Assembly: GCA_023407175.1 (NCBI GenBank)
Contig: JAEYMU010000002.1
Span: forward strand, 62,001-126,000
Direction of reading: 5' to 3'
Origin: Bacillota bacterium
GTDB lineage: Bacteria > Bacillota_A > Clostridia > Lachnospirales > Lachnospiraceae
Length of the DNA stretch: 64,000 nucleotides
The position numbers were made by a program, and so were the translations under genes. The notes beneath the pieces were generated by a model. That model did not search any database. It worked only from the letters and a program-made list of their open reading frames with translations, and had not been told where the DNA came from. Positions within the stretch are counted from its first letter, which is position 1. Every line of letters starts with the position of its first letter. Below are positions 17,807-28,072 of the stretch, one piece after another.

Positions 17807-20800
17807 ATGGACTTTCTGGATAAAAGAATTAAAGTTATCTGCGATGAGCTGCAGAAACTGGCAAATGTACAAATAATACCTGTAAACAATTGGAGCTATA
17901 AGAAAGGAAATTTTGTATATCCTCAGGAAGCCCGGGCTTCGCAGGAAGAATGGAAAAGCTTTGACAGCCGGACGATGCATTGGTACGGGCCGGATGAGCA
18001 CTACTGGTTTCATGCGGAATTCACGGTACCGCAAAGCCTGGATAATAAACAGATCTGGATGAATATCAGGACTCAGATTGATGAGTGGGATGATGGAAAG
18101 AATCCTCAGTTTTTACTGTTTATCGATAATGACCCGGTACAGGGAATAGATATGAATCATAGAAAAGTTTTGATCGCTGCTGCGGCAAAAGAGGGCCATA
18201 CCTATCAGCTAGACCTGCAGGCTTATACGGGGACCCTGCATGCGGAATTTAATTTGCTTGTAGATATTTTGGAGGTTGATCCAAGAATAACAACACTGTA
18301 TTATGATTTGATTGTTCCTTTGAACGCCTTTTCCAGATGGGATAAGGATGATAAAACCCGAAAGGATATTGAGCGGGTTCTGAATGAGACAATAAACAGG
18401 CTGGATCTAAGAAGGCCCTATTCAGAGCTATTTTACCGGTCGGTTGAGAATGCGGAAAGCTATATCAGTAAAGCCCTGTATGAGGATATGGCCGGTTATG
18501 ACGAGGTGATTGCGACCTGCATTGGACATACCCATATCGATGTGGCCTGGTGGTGGACTGTGGAACAGACGCGTGAAAAGGTTGGACGCAGCTTTGCAAC
18601 AGTTTTGAAGCTCATGGAGGAGTATCCGAATTACAAATTCATGTCCAGCCAGCCGCAGCTTTACTGTTTCTTGAAAGAAAGATATCCACTGATCTATGAA
18701 AAAATTAAGGAAAGAATAAAAGAAGGACGCTGGGAGCCGGAAGGCGGTATGTGGGTGGAAGCGGATAATGTGCTTACCTCCGGAGAGTCCCTTGTGCGTC
18801 AGTTTATATATGGGAAAAAATTCTTCCGCGAGGAATTTGGGGTAGATAACCGCGTATTATGGAATCCGGATGTCTTCGGGTATTCAGGAGCTCTTCCCCA
18901 GATAGCCAAGAAATGCGGAATAGACTATTTTATGAGTACAAAGCTGGCCTGGAACCAGTTCAATAAAATGCCGAACGATACCTTTATCTGGAGAGGTATT
19001 GACGGCTCTGAAATCCTGGCACATTTTATCACCACTGTTTCGGTGGGCCAAAGCACAGATGTCTTTATGACAACCTATAACGGAATGCTGCATCCGGACG
19101 CAATTATGGGAGGCTGGAGGCGTTACCAGAATAAGGACATTAACAATGATATTCTGGTTTGTTACGGGTACGGTGACGGAGGAGGCGGTCCTACCAGAGA
19201 GATGCTGGAGACCTCCCTGCGGATGGAAAAAGGAATTAAGGGTATTCCGAAGGTCAGACAGGAATTCTCAGGCAAATATTTTGAGGAGCTTGAGGAACGT
19301 GTAAGGGATAATAAGCGGCTTCCGGTCTGGGAAGGAGAGCTTTATTTCGAGTATCACAGGGGAACCTTAACCTCAATGGCCCGCAATAAACGCTCCAACC
19401 GCAAGAGTGAATTGATGCTGATGGATTTGGAATTGTTATCGGTCATGGCTCTTACAAAGGGAGTTCCATATCCGGATAAGGAATTGGAGACAATGTGGAA
19501 AAATATTCTGCTGAACCAGTTCCATGATATCTTACCGGGAAGCTCGATTAAAGAAGTTTATGAAGTAACAAAGAAGGAATATGAGCAGATTGAGGCCATG
19601 GGAAGCAGTCTGACAGAGGAACGTCTTCAGGCAATGACGCCCGACGGAAACGGAATCACGGTATATAACACCCTTGGATTTCACAGGGATGATATCATCT
19701 GTCTGTCAGATATAAAAGCAAAATCCCTCGTCGATAAAGAAGGAAATTATTATCCGGTTCAGCAGACGCCGGACGGCGCCTTTGTTTATCTTAAGGAGCT
19801 TCCCTCCAAGGGAAGCAGAACCTATGCCGTATCGGAGGAAGAAATAAATTCGGTTAAATTCACCCTGACGGGCAACCACCTGGAAACCCCGTTCTATTCG
19901 GTTGATCTGAACGATAAGGGTATGCTTGCCTCGGTTTATGATAAGGAATATGAGCGCGAGATAGTACAGGAAGGAAAGTGCATGAATTATCTGCGCGTCT
20001 ATGAGGACAAACCGATTTATTACGACAACTGGGATATTGATATTTATTATACGGAAAAATATTATGATGCCGACGATTTAAGCAGAATGGAATGGACAGA
20101 GCTGGGCAGTGTGAGGGCTGTGCTGGAGCTTGAGAGAAGCTACAGCAGCTCGATAATCCGTCAGAAGATAATCTTTTATTCGGACAGCCGAAGAATTGAT
20201 TTTCAGACCTATGTGGACTGGAAGGAGAATCAGCATTTGCTTAAGGTGCATTTTCCGGTTAATGTCCATACGGATGAAGCAGCCTTTGACATTCAATTTG
20301 GAAATCTGACAAGAAAGGTCCATCAGAACACCAGCTGGGATGCGGCAAGATTTGAAAGCTGCGGGCATAAATGGGCGGACCTGTCGGAGGGACATTACGG
20401 CTTCAGTATCTTAAATGACTGCAAATACGGTCATTCCGTCAAGGACGGCAATATGGCCCTAACCCTGATAAAATCGGGAATTGAGCCGAATCCTGCAGCG
20501 GACCGGGAGGAGCATTATTTTACTTATTCCATCTATCCCCACGGAGGCGGCTGGAGAGAGGGCGGCACTGCCTTGGAAGCGGCAAAGCTAAATCAGCCCG
20601 CCATTGCCCTCGCCGGAGGTATTCCCGGCAAGGAGTACTCCTTTGCAGGCATTGATAAAAAGAATGTCATGCTCGAAACGGTTAAGCTGGCGGAGGATAA
20701 GAGCGGGATTATACTTAGGCTGTACGAATATGAGAATGCACTGACTAAAATACAGGTAACCATGGAAAAGGAGCTTTTGTGTGTAAAGGAATGCAATCTG

Positions 20801-20920
20801 GTGGAGGAGGAGCTTTGCGGGATACCGGTAGCAGGAAAAACCTTCACCGCTACACTGAAGCCATATGAAATTAAAACATTTAAGGTGGTTCTAAAGGAAG
20901 ATGGAAGCATACAGGAATAA
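17807..20920 (+). CDS. GH38 alpha-mannosidase
   Basis: A 1,037-residue intracellular GH38 enzyme. The frame opens at 17780, but AGGAGG at 17794-17799 fits the ATG at 17807. The zinc-site motif GHTHIDVAWWW carries His241, His243 and Asp245. The nucleophile is Asp355 in WNPDVFGYSG. The C-terminal half contains the usual all-beta domains, and the length matches bacterial GH38 proteins of the class II type. It should remove alpha-linked mannose from imported glycans down to Man-beta-1,4-GlcNAc, the presumed substrate of the GH130 enzyme just upstream. The stop lies 20 bases inside the next gene, so GH3 is translationally coupled. Confidence 0.94.
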   Translation: MDFLDKRIKVICDELQKLANVQIIPVNNWSYKKGNFVYPQEARASQEEWKSFDSRTMHWYGPDEHYWFHAEFTVPQSLDNKQIWMNIRTQIDEWDDGKNPQFLLFIDNDPVQGIDMNHRKVLIAAAAKEGHTYQLDLQAYTGTLHAEFNLLVDILEVDPRITTLYYDLIVPLNAFSRWDKDDKTRKDIERVLNETINRLDLRRPYSELFYRSVENAESYISKALYEDMAGYDEVIATCIGHTHIDVAWWWTVEQTREKVGRSFATVLKLMEEYPNYKFMSSQPQLYCFLKERYPLIYEKIKERIKEGRWEPEGGMWVEADNVLTSGESLVRQFIYGKKFFREEFGVDNRVLWNPDVFGYSGALPQIAKKCGIDYFMSTKLAWNQFNKMPNDTFIWRGIDGSEILAHFITTVSVGQSTDVFMTTYNGMLHPDAIMGGWRRYQNKDINNDILVCYGYGDGGGGPTREMLETSLRMEKGIKGIPKVRQEFSGKYFEELEERVRDNKRLPVWEGELYFEYHRGTLTSMARNKRSNRKSELMLMDLELLSVMALTKGVPYPDKELETMWKNILLNQFHDILPGSSIKEVYEVTKKEYEQIEAMGSSLTEERLQAMTPDGNGITVYNTLGFHRDDIICLSDIKAKSLVDKEGNYYPVQQTPDGAFVYLKELPSKGSRTYAVSEEEINSVKFTLTGNHLETPFYSVDLNDKGMLASVYDKEYEREIVQEGKCMNYLRVYEDKPIYYDNWDIDIYYTEKYYDADDLSRMEWTELGSVRAVLELERSYSSSIIRQKIIFYSDSRRIDFQTYVDWKENQHLLKVHFPVNVHTDEAAFDIQFGNLTRKVHQNTSWDAARFESCGHKWADLSEGHYGFSILNDCKYGHSVKDGNMALTLIKSGIEPNPAADREEHYFTYSIYPHGGGWREGGTALEAAKLNQPAIALAGGIPGKEYSFAGIDKKNVMLETVKLAEDKSGIILRLYEYENALTKIQVTMEKELLCVKECNLVEEELCGIPVAGKTFTATLKPYEIKTFKVVLKEDGSIQE

Positions 20921-23234
20921 AAGCCTTTCTTTAAGGGAAAGAGCAGAGGATCTTCTTTCCAGAATGACTCTGACGGAAAAAATAGGGCAGTTGAACCAGA
21001 GGCTATATGGTTTTTCCTGCTACTGTCGCAGGGACGACGGCTTTACCCTGACGGAGGAATTTAAGGAAGAGGTCAAGAGATACAGCGGACTAGGGGTATT
21101 GTACGGCCTGTACCGTGCGGACCCCTGGTCCGGAAGAAACTACAGCAACGGTATTGAAGGAAAAGCTGCAATCCGGGTATATAACCAGGCTCAGCGTTAT
21201 GTCCTGGAGCACTCCCGACTTGGAATCCCTATGCTGCTTAGCAGTGAGTGCCCCCATGGGCATCAGGCTTTGGACGGATATCTGCTGCCGGTTAATCTGG
21301 CAATGGGAGCAACCTTTCATCCGGAGCTGGTCAGATCGGCTTATGAAGTGTGCGGGCGTCAGATGTCCGGTATGGGGGTGGATCTGGCTTTAATCTCTGT
21401 ACTGGATGTACTGCGTGACCCAAGATGGGGGAGGAGTGAGGAATGCTACAGTGAAGACCCCTTTCTGGCTTCTAAAATGGCGGGTGCCGCCGTCAGCGGA
21501 TGTCAAAGCAGTAACGTTGCCGTAGTTGCCAAGCATTTTTGTGCACAGGGAGAGGGTACGGGGGGGATTAACGCCAGTGCGGCAAGAATCGGAGAAAGGG
21601 AGCTTCGGGAGATACATCTGCCCCCGGCAAAGGAGTGTGTCCGCGCAGGTGTCAAAGCGATTATGGCGGCCTATAATGAGATTGACGGAATCCCCTGCCA
21701 TGCAAATAAAGCCCTGCTGACGGATCTGCTGCGCAGAGAAATGGGCTTTCAGGGCATTATCATGGCTGATGGAATGGCAATCGATTGTCTGAATATTATC
21801 ACAGGAGTCTCCGAGCATTCGGCAGCACTTGCACTAAGAGCCGGAGTCGATGTCAGCCTGTGGGATACAGGATATACCCGTTTGGAGGAGGCGGTAAAGG
21901 CCTCCCTGATCGGTATGGAAGAGCTGAATGAGGCAGTAAGGCGGGTGCTTGAGCTGAAATTTGAGCGGGGACTGTTTGAACAACCTTATATGGAGAAGCC
22001 TCCGGAAGAATCGGAAAGCTTCAGCTACAGCAATTATCCCCAGAGTCTTGAGCTGGCAAGAGAGTCGGTGGTAATGCTTGAGAATAGGAATAATATTCTT
22101 CCCCTGTCCCCGGATAAGATATCCTCCATTGCGGTGATCGGGCCAAATGCAGACGATCTTTATAATCAGCTTGGAGATTACTCCCCTCCGGTAAGGGAAA
22201 AATCAGGCATTACGGTGCTGCAGGGCATAAAGGAGCTTGTCGGAGATAACCTTGCCATCGAATACAGAAGAGGCTGCACCTTGTCCGTAGAGGAGAATAT
22301 ACCTGATCGGGAAGAGGTATCTTTGGAGAGAGGAACAGGTTATGATATATCGGCAAGAGCTGAAATTGAACAGGCAGCACAGGCAGCAGGCAGCAGTGAT
22401 CTTACTGTTCTTGTTCTGGGAGGCTCGTCAAGCCGTTTTTCGGGTGCTTCCTTTGATGTCAACGGTGCCGTAAGAACGGACGGGAAGGTAAGGATGGACT
22501 GCGGAGAAGGAGTTGACAGTGCCACCCTGGAACTGCCGGGATATCAAAAGGAGCTGGCAGAAGCTGTCTTTCGTACCGGTAAGCCGGTAATAACGGTATT
22601 AATACAGGGAAGACCCTATGCCGTTCCGGAAATTGCACATAAATCACAGGCGTTGCTTTGCGCTTTTTATCCGGGTATGCTGGGAGGACAGGCAATCGCC
22701 GAAGTTTTATTCGGAAAAACCGCTCCCTCCGGAAGGCTTCCGGTTTCAATCCCGCACCATGCGGGGCAGCTTCCGGTCTATTATAATTATAAAGCCTCCT
22801 ATGCGGCCATGAACTATTATAATATGGAAAAGAGGCCTTTGTATCCCTTTGGTTACGGACTGACATATTCCAGGCTGTTATATCAGGAGGCTGCGCTTAG
22901 CCGTACAGTAATATCAATCCCGGAGCTGGAAAAGGAAGAAATTAATATAAGCTTTCATATAAGAAATGAGGGTAGTTACGATACCTACGGAGTCCCCCAG
23001 CTGTATATCAGGGATTTACAGTCCAGCACCGTAAGAAGAATTTGTGAGCTTAAGGCCTTTGCAAAAATTATGGTGCCTGCCGGGAGTTCCAGAGAGGTTT
23101 CTTTCAGAATTGGGAAGGAAGAGCTCTCGGTATGGGATATTGACATGAATTTTAAGCCGGAAAAGGGTGAGATGGAACTGTTTCTTTGTGACATGGGAAT
23201 TGAATATTGGTCAGGCAGGATAGTGTTAATATAG
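20901..23234 (+). CDS. GH3 family beta-glycosidase
   Basis: A 777-residue intracellular GH3 enzyme with the common three-part layout: a barrel (about 1-350), an alpha/beta sandwich (about 385-600) and a fibronectin-III-like C-terminal domain (about 680-775). The nucleophile is Asp290 in IIMADGMAID. KHFCAQGEGTGG and GEGVDSATLELPG are typical of GH3 beta-glucosidase and beta-xylosidase subgroups. The substrate cannot be told from sequence. In this operon it might remove a beta-linked capping sugar (glucose, xylose or GlcNAc) from glycans; that is inference. An AAGGAAG site lies within the end of the GH38 gene. Confidence 0.9.
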   Translation: MEAYRNKSLSLRERAEDLLSRMTLTEKIGQLNQRLYGFSCYCRRDDGFTLTEEFKEEVKRYSGLGVLYGLYRADPWSGRNYSNGIEGKAAIRVYNQAQRYVLEHSRLGIPMLLSSECPHGHQALDGYLLPVNLAMGATFHPELVRSAYEVCGRQMSGMGVDLALISVLDVLRDPRWGRSEECYSEDPFLASKMAGAAVSGCQSSNVAVVAKHFCAQGEGTGGINASAARIGERELREIHLPPAKECVRAGVKAIMAAYNEIDGIPCHANKALLTDLLRREMGFQGIIMADGMAIDCLNIITGVSEHSAALALRAGVDVSLWDTGYTRLEEAVKASLIGMEELNEAVRRVLELKFERGLFEQPYMEKPPEESESFSYSNYPQSLELARESVVMLENRNNILPLSPDKISSIAVIGPNADDLYNQLGDYSPPVREKSGITVLQGIKELVGDNLAIEYRRGCTLSVEENIPDREEVSLERGTGYDISARAEIEQAAQAAGSSDLTVLVLGGSSSRFSGASFDVNGAVRTDGKVRMDCGEGVDSATLELPGYQKELAEAVFRTGKPVITVLIQGRPYAVPEIAHKSQALLCAFYPGMLGGQAIAEVLFGKTAPSGRLPVSIPHHAGQLPVYYNYKASYAAMNYYNMEKRPLYPFGYGLTYSRLLYQEAALSRTVISIPELEKEEINISFHIRNEGSYDTYGVPQLYIRDLQSSTVRRICELKAFAKIMVPAGSSREVSFRIGKEELSVWDIDMNFKPEKGEMELFLCDMGIEYWSGRIVLI

Positions 23235-23265
23235 ACTATATGAAACGAAAGGCAGGGTTGTGAAT

Positions 23266-23529
23266 ATGTATCTTTTACCCGTTCCACAGATATGCAGCAC
23301 CAATAGTCATAAGTTCATACTGAAGTATGATACGGTGATTCAACTGGACAGCAGGCTGGGCCTTCAGGAATTATATTATGCGACAATATTACAAGGGCAG
23401 ATTGAGGAAAGTCTGGGCTTTACGCTTCCTGTTACAAAATCATTCTATCAGGAGAGCAATGCCGTAGTACTGACTGTTTCCGGGGAGCTAAGAACGCAGG
23501 AGTACCATATTCATATTCGGATGGATTAG
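23266..23529 (+). pseudogene. N-terminal GH20b-like piece of beta-N-acetylhexosaminidase, cut by an amber codon
   Basis: This 87-codon piece has the beta-alpha fold expected at the N-terminus of GH20 enzymes (GH20b/DUF4838-like, start YLLPVPQ). It ends at TAG (23527-23529) in exact frame with the 543-codon catalytic part that follows. Normal family members would read through here: RMD, then one residue, then VVLTGGSSSS. The change is one base from GAG (Glu) or CAG (Gln). The ATG at 23266 is preferred over GTG at 23260 because a GGCAGGG site lies about nine bases upstream. Either the gene is newly inactivated, the second part is translated alone from GTG, or the base is a sequencing error. Confidence 0.75.
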
Positions 23530-25161
23530 GTGGTATTAACCGGAGGAAGCAGCAGCTCATTATTATATGCCGTTCAGACGCTTCGCCAGATAATTATCCA
23601 GCAGGGAGCGATCCTGGAGGGTCTTGAAATAATCGACTATCCTGAAATCCAAAACAGAGGCTTTTATTATGATGTAACCAGGGGCAGGATCCCCACACTG
23701 AAAACAATGAAGGAGCTGGCAGACAGGATGAGCTTTTATAAGCTGAACCAGCTGCAGCTCTATATGGAACACAGCTTTTTGTTAAAGGGTTTCAGTGAGG
23801 TCTGGAGGGATGATACACCTCTTACACCGGAAGAAATTCTTATGCTGGATGAATACTGCCAAAGACTGCATATCGAGCTGGTACCGTCAATAGCAAGCTT
23901 CGGCCATTTACACAAAATATTATCTACGAAAACCTATTCCGGTTTGTGTGAGCTGGAGGGCTCCGAGCAGGAACAATTCTCCTATGTAAACAGAATGCTG
24001 CATCATACTGTGGATGTTTCAAATGAAGAAAGCTTTGAAATGATAAAAAACATGCTGACGCAGTTTCTTCCGTTATTCTCTTCGGAAAGGATTAATATCT
24101 GTGCGGATGAAACCTTTGATCTGGGAAAGGGAAGAAGTAAAAGCCTGTCTGACCGGATAGGGAAGGAGCAGATGTATACAGGGTTTTTGAAACAGCTCTG
24201 TGATTTTGTAAAAATGCATGGAAAGCAGCCGATGTTCTGGGGGGATATTCTTATCAATGCTCCGGAAGCATTTAAGAGTCTCCCTGAGGATGCCGTCTGC
24301 CTGAACTGGGATTACAGCCCGCAGCCAAAGGAGGATAATATTAAAAAGCTCTCTGATCTGGGAGTAAGGCAGTATGTTTGTCCCGGGGTGCATGGCTGGA
24401 AACGCCTGATAAACAGCCTAAGCATTTCATATGATAATATACTTGCAATGAGCCGGTATGCACATAAGTATAAGGCAGAGGGTGTTTTGAATACGGACTG
24501 GGGGGATTACGGACATATTAACCATCCCGAATTTTCGACCGCCGGTATGATTTATGGCGCTGCTTTTTCCTGGAACGCCGAAGTAATCGGTTTTGACGAA
24601 ATAAACCGGGGAATTTCGGCATTGGAATATCTGGATCCATCCAGGGGCTTTGTCGCAGCCGTGGACAGAATAGCAAAAGCGGATCATCTGCTGTGGGAGC
24701 ATCTTGTTCAATACAAGGAGGCATGTGAAAACAGGATAGAGCTTGGAGAAGATGCAGAGTACTTCAGCAGGGTGGATACGAAGCAGCTGGAAGAAACAGG
24801 AACAGATCTGGAGGAAGCGGTTGAAGCTATGTATCGGATAATAGGAAGAATGGATTCTGCTCGACGGGAAAGGGTAAAGGCCTATCTGGTGGCAGCCGAA
24901 GGCATCCGGTTATTTCTTGCTTTGATAACTAAGACAGTACAATACGGATATCAGAAGGCATCTTTCCAGAGTAAGGATGCATTTACACTTGCCGAAAAAA
25001 TCGAATATTGGTTTCGTGAGTATAAGGAAATTTGGAGAAAGCAATATAAAGAATCGGAGCTGTCCCGGTTAGGGGAAGTGATATTCTGGTATACGGATAT
25101 GCTGAGAACGATGGAAAATGAGGCTTTGAAACTTAAGATAACAGGAAAGAAAGAGAAATAG
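23530..25161 (+). CDS. GH20 beta-N-acetylhexosaminidase, catalytic portion after in-frame stop
   Basis: A 543-codon segment containing the GH20 barrel. QNRGFYYDVTRGRIP opens the barrel, and the catalytic acid pair is the Asp-Glu in INICADETFDLGKG (bases 24106-24111). GH20 enzymes remove terminal beta-GlcNAc or GalNAc through substrate-assisted catalysis. The first codon, GTG, directly follows the amber codon at 23527, so re-initiation by terminating ribosomes is possible, but the product would lack the N-terminal domain. The intact protein would be about 630 residues. The enzyme would trim GlcNAc from complex or hybrid glycans and feed NagB, whose ATG begins one base after this stop codon. 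Because the reading frame downstream is undamaged, any inactivation must be recent. Confidence 0.75.
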   Translation: MVLTGGSSSSLLYAVQTLRQIIIQQGAILEGLEIIDYPEIQNRGFYYDVTRGRIPTLKTMKELADRMSFYKLNQLQLYMEHSFLLKGFSEVWRDDTPLTPEEILMLDEYCQRLHIELVPSIASFGHLHKILSTKTYSGLCELEGSEQEQFSYVNRMLHHTVDVSNEESFEMIKNMLTQFLPLFSSERINICADETFDLGKGRSKSLSDRIGKEQMYTGFLKQLCDFVKMHGKQPMFWGDILINAPEAFKSLPEDAVCLNWDYSPQPKEDNIKKLSDLGVRQYVCPGVHGWKRLINSLSISYDNILAMSRYAHKYKAEGVLNTDWGDYGHINHPEFSTAGMIYGAAFSWNAEVIGFDEINRGISALEYLDPSRGFVAAVDRIAKADHLLWEHLVQYKEACENRIELGEDAEYFSRVDTKQLEETGTDLEEAVEAMYRIIGRMDSARRERVKAYLVAAEGIRLFLALITKTVQYGYQKASFQSKDAFTLAEKIEYWFREYKEIWRKQYKESELSRLGEVIFWYTDMLRTMENEALKLKITGKKEK

Positions 25162-25162
25162 A

Positions 25163-25921
25163 ATGAATATTTATAAAGTTAAGGATTATGAGGAATTAAG
25201 CAGAAAGGCCGCGAATTTGATTTCGTCCCAGATCATATTAAAACCGGATTGTGTACTGGGGCTTGCCACGGGATCTACACCCGCCGGAACCTATGAGCAG
25301 CTTATCAGGTGGTATCAGAAAGGTGATCTGGATTTTTCAGGAGTTCGTGCTGTGAATTTGGATGAATATAAAGGGGTCGGCAGGGATAACAGCCAAAGCT
25401 ATTTCTATTATATGTATCACCGGTTTTACCGGCATATTAATATTGCTACCAATTCAACCTATATTCCTGACGGGATGGCACAGAATGATGAAGAAGAGTG
25501 CAAAAGATATGATCGGATCATTGAAGCTCTGGGCGGAATTGACCTGCAGCTGTTAGGGCTGGGGCACAATGGGCACATCGGTTTTAATGAGCCGGGTCAA
25601 AGCTATGAAGTCGGTACTCACTGTGTGAAGCTGTCAGAGAGTACGATAAAGGCAAATGCCAGACTATTCAGTAATGAGCGGGAGGTTCCCCGGTACGCTT
25701 ATACAGTGGGTATGAAAACAATCATGCAATCCAAAAAAATCATCTGTATCGTAAGCGGTGAGGATAAAGCGGATATGGTGAAAGACGCCTTTTTTGGTAT
25801 GGTTACTCCGGCTGTTCCTGCTTCGATTCTGCAGCTGCATAATGATTTTATTCTTATCGGTGATGAAGCGGCCTTGTCCGGGATATGTACAGCTTGGCCT
25901 GTGATACCGGCCCAACACTGA
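25163..25921 (+). CDS. nagB: Glucosamine-6-phosphate deaminase
   Basis: A 252-residue cytoplasmic enzyme that converts glucosamine 6-phosphate to fructose 6-phosphate and ammonia. Visible motifs are the phosphate loop GLATGSTPAGTYEQL (residues 33-47), the catalytic NLDEYKG with Asp67, and GLGHNGHIGFNEPG. Length is normal. It starts one base after the GH20 stop, so it is coupled to that gene. It needs a NagA deacetylase upstream in the pathway, which is not in this window. Its presence shows that the operon handles N-acetylglucosamine. Confidence 0.96.
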   Translation: MNIYKVKDYEELSRKAANLISSQIILKPDCVLGLATGSTPAGTYEQLIRWYQKGDLDFSGVRAVNLDEYKGVGRDNSQSYFYYMYHRFYRHINIATNSTYIPDGMAQNDEEECKRYDRIIEALGGIDLQLLGLGHNGHIGFNEPGQSYEVGTHCVKLSESTIKANARLFSNEREVPRYAYTVGMKTIMQSKKIICIVSGEDKADMVKDAFFGMVTPAVPASILQLHNDFILIGDEAALSGICTAWPVIPAQH

Positions 25922-25960
25922 AGGCTGCTTATTCTGGAAAAGAAAGGTGCGGGATACCAT

Positions 25961-28027
25961 ATGAAAAGCATATTTCGTAGGATTAAGGATCAAAGATCAC
26001 ATAAAAGTATCAGTGTAAAGCTGATTATTTCATTTATGATTCCGGTTTGCTTTGTTATCATAATCGGTATTATTTCTTATGGTAAGGCCTCCGATGCTTT
26101 GCTGAAACTATCCCGGGAGTCGAGCCTGCAGAGTATAGCGATGACAAGTGAATATCTACGCTTTGGAATGGAAGCGGTGGAGGAAATGTCATCGGAATAT
26201 ATGGCAGATGAAGAAATAAGGCAATTTGCCAATGGTAATTATAATAATGATATTATAAATTACAGTAATGCCAGGAAAAATATAAACCTGGCCCTTGCTA
26301 CAAAAACTTCTACGAATAAATTCTTATATAATATTTGGATATTATCCGAAAAAACAGAATCCGTATTATCCTCCTCCAGTACCGACAAGTCAGATTTGTA
26401 CCCGAAATTTATGGAGTCGGAGGAGGGAAGCAGACTGGCCGGTAATTTAAGGGAAGGCCACTGGGTCGGCAGTGATTCAGCCTTTGATGAACAGCTTGGC
26501 ACAGGTACCGAAGAGTATGCGGTACGGTATGTCAGAGGTTTTTCTACCGGGAATGCGGTTATGCTGTTTGACATTAAACTGGCCACCCTTCAGGAGATTA
26601 TCAATAATCTGGACCTGGGAACAGAAAATATAATTGGATTTGTTACGGAGGACGGAAGAGAAATACTTAATACGGCGTTGGAAGCTTCGACGGAGAAGGT
26701 GTTTTTTCAAAAAGATTTTTATCAGAAAGCTGTGAATTCAGGGGATTCGGAGGGCAGCAGCTTTATAAACCTTCAGGGGAAAGCCTATCTTTATTTATAT
26801 TCCAAGGTCGGAGATACGGGAGCCCTGCTATGCGCATTAATCCCGGAAAGCACGATTATGAAGGCCGCGGACACTATCCGGGGGCTTACTGCTGCAATAG
26901 TTGTTATTGCAAGTATCATTGCGATTATAATTGGATTTTTTATATCCATTGGAATACAGCGGATGATCGGATATATGATCGGCGAATTAAAAAAAGTATC
27001 AAACGGAGATCTGGCAATCATATTTAAAGTAAAACGGCAGGATGAATTTCGCATTTTAGGCGAAGGATTAAATACAATGATTGAGGGGATGAGAAAATTG
27101 ATCGGAGACATCCGGTCCCGGAGTACATCCGTTACCCTTTCTTCACGCCGGATCAATGAGTCGTCGGAAGTTCTTACCGATGCGATCAGAGGCATTACAC
27201 AATCGATGAACGATATACAGCTGGGGGTAAGTCAGCAGGCCGAGGATTCTCAAAAATGTTTGGAGCAGATGGATGGTTTATCTAAGAAAATTGTGGATGT
27301 GAGCAGTAAGACGGAGGAAATCAATGTAATTGCCAATAAAACAAAGGTAAGCATCGAACAAGGAATTCAATCGATTCAAACACTGGATGTCAAAACTAAA
27401 TCAACAACGGAAATAACCTCTAAGTTCATAGGGAATATGGAAGAATTGGAATCCAAATCCAAGACCATCAATTATATAGTGAAAACCATCAATGATATAG
27501 CAACAGAGACCAATCTTTTGGCTTTGAACGCTTCAATTGAGGCAGCCAGAGCCGGAGCAGCAGGATATGGCTTTCAGGTCGTTGCGGAGGAGATCAGAAA
27601 GCTTGCGGACCAGTCAATGGGTGCAGTTAATGAGATTGAGAGTCTCATTAAGGATATTCAGAAGCAGACAAAGGAAGCTGCCGGTACTGCAGGCAAAGCA
27701 GACAGCATCATCAGGGAACAGGAGACCGCTGTCAGCCATACGGAGGAGGCTTTTCGTGATATTAACAGCCATGTGGAAGGTCTTCTGTCTAATGTTGATA
27801 CGATAGTTCAAATAATGCATATGATTGAAGCCGACAGGGCGGATACATTGACAGCCATTGAGGATATATCCGCAGTATCCCAGCAGACAGCGGCGGCGTC
27901 CATTGCAATCAATGAGACGACCGGTAACCAGCTGAAGGCAATCGAAGATTTGAATATACTGTCAGGGGAACTGAAGTTAAATGCACAGCTGTTGGATGAT
28001 ACGGTAGGCCGCTTCAAAATAAAATAA
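25961..28027 (+). CDS. Methyl-accepting chemotaxis protein
   Basis: A 688-residue chemoreceptor. Membrane segment 1 is at about residues 20-42, an extracellular ligand domain spans about 45-300, membrane segment 2 about 305-330, and a HAMP domain follows to about 385. The signalling domain has the hairpin tip ETNLLALNASIEAARAG near residue 515, with GYGFQVVAEE in place of the usual GRGFAVVAEE. It lies in the same operon as GH20/nagB (40 bases after nagB) and directly before the ROK kinase gene. A receptor for glycan or amino sugar, perhaps through the operon's binding proteins, is the obvious inference. CheA/CheW genes are not in the window. Confidence 0.93.
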   Translation: MKSIFRRIKDQRSHKSISVKLIISFMIPVCFVIIIGIISYGKASDALLKLSRESSLQSIAMTSEYLRFGMEAVEEMSSEYMADEEIRQFANGNYNNDIINYSNARKNINLALATKTSTNKFLYNIWILSEKTESVLSSSSTDKSDLYPKFMESEEGSRLAGNLREGHWVGSDSAFDEQLGTGTEEYAVRYVRGFSTGNAVMLFDIKLATLQEIINNLDLGTENIIGFVTEDGREILNTALEASTEKVFFQKDFYQKAVNSGDSEGSSFINLQGKAYLYLYSKVGDTGALLCALIPESTIMKAADTIRGLTAAIVVIASIIAIIIGFFISIGIQRMIGYMIGELKKVSNGDLAIIFKVKRQDEFRILGEGLNTMIEGMRKLIGDIRSRSTSVTLSSRRINESSEVLTDAIRGITQSMNDIQLGVSQQAEDSQKCLEQMDGLSKKIVDVSSKTEEINVIANKTKVSIEQGIQSIQTLDVKTKSTTEITSKFIGNMEELESKSKTINYIVKTINDIATETNLLALNASIEAARAGAAGYGFQVVAEEIRKLADQSMGAVNEIESLIKDIQKQTKEAAGTAGKADSIIREQETAVSHTEEAFRDINSHVEGLLSNVDTIVQIMHMIEADRADTLTAIEDISAVSQQTAAASIAINETTGNQLKAIEDLNILSGELKLNAQLLDDTVGRFKIK

Positions 28028-28072
28028 ATGTATCTCACAGAAGAATATACAGATAGAAGACAGGAGCAGGGG

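Noticed and set aside
23527..23529. TAG decoded as an amino acid (suppression or pyrrolysine)
   Set aside because: TAG is used as a normal stop in neighbouring genes such as those ending at 13975 and 25161, and no special context is seen.
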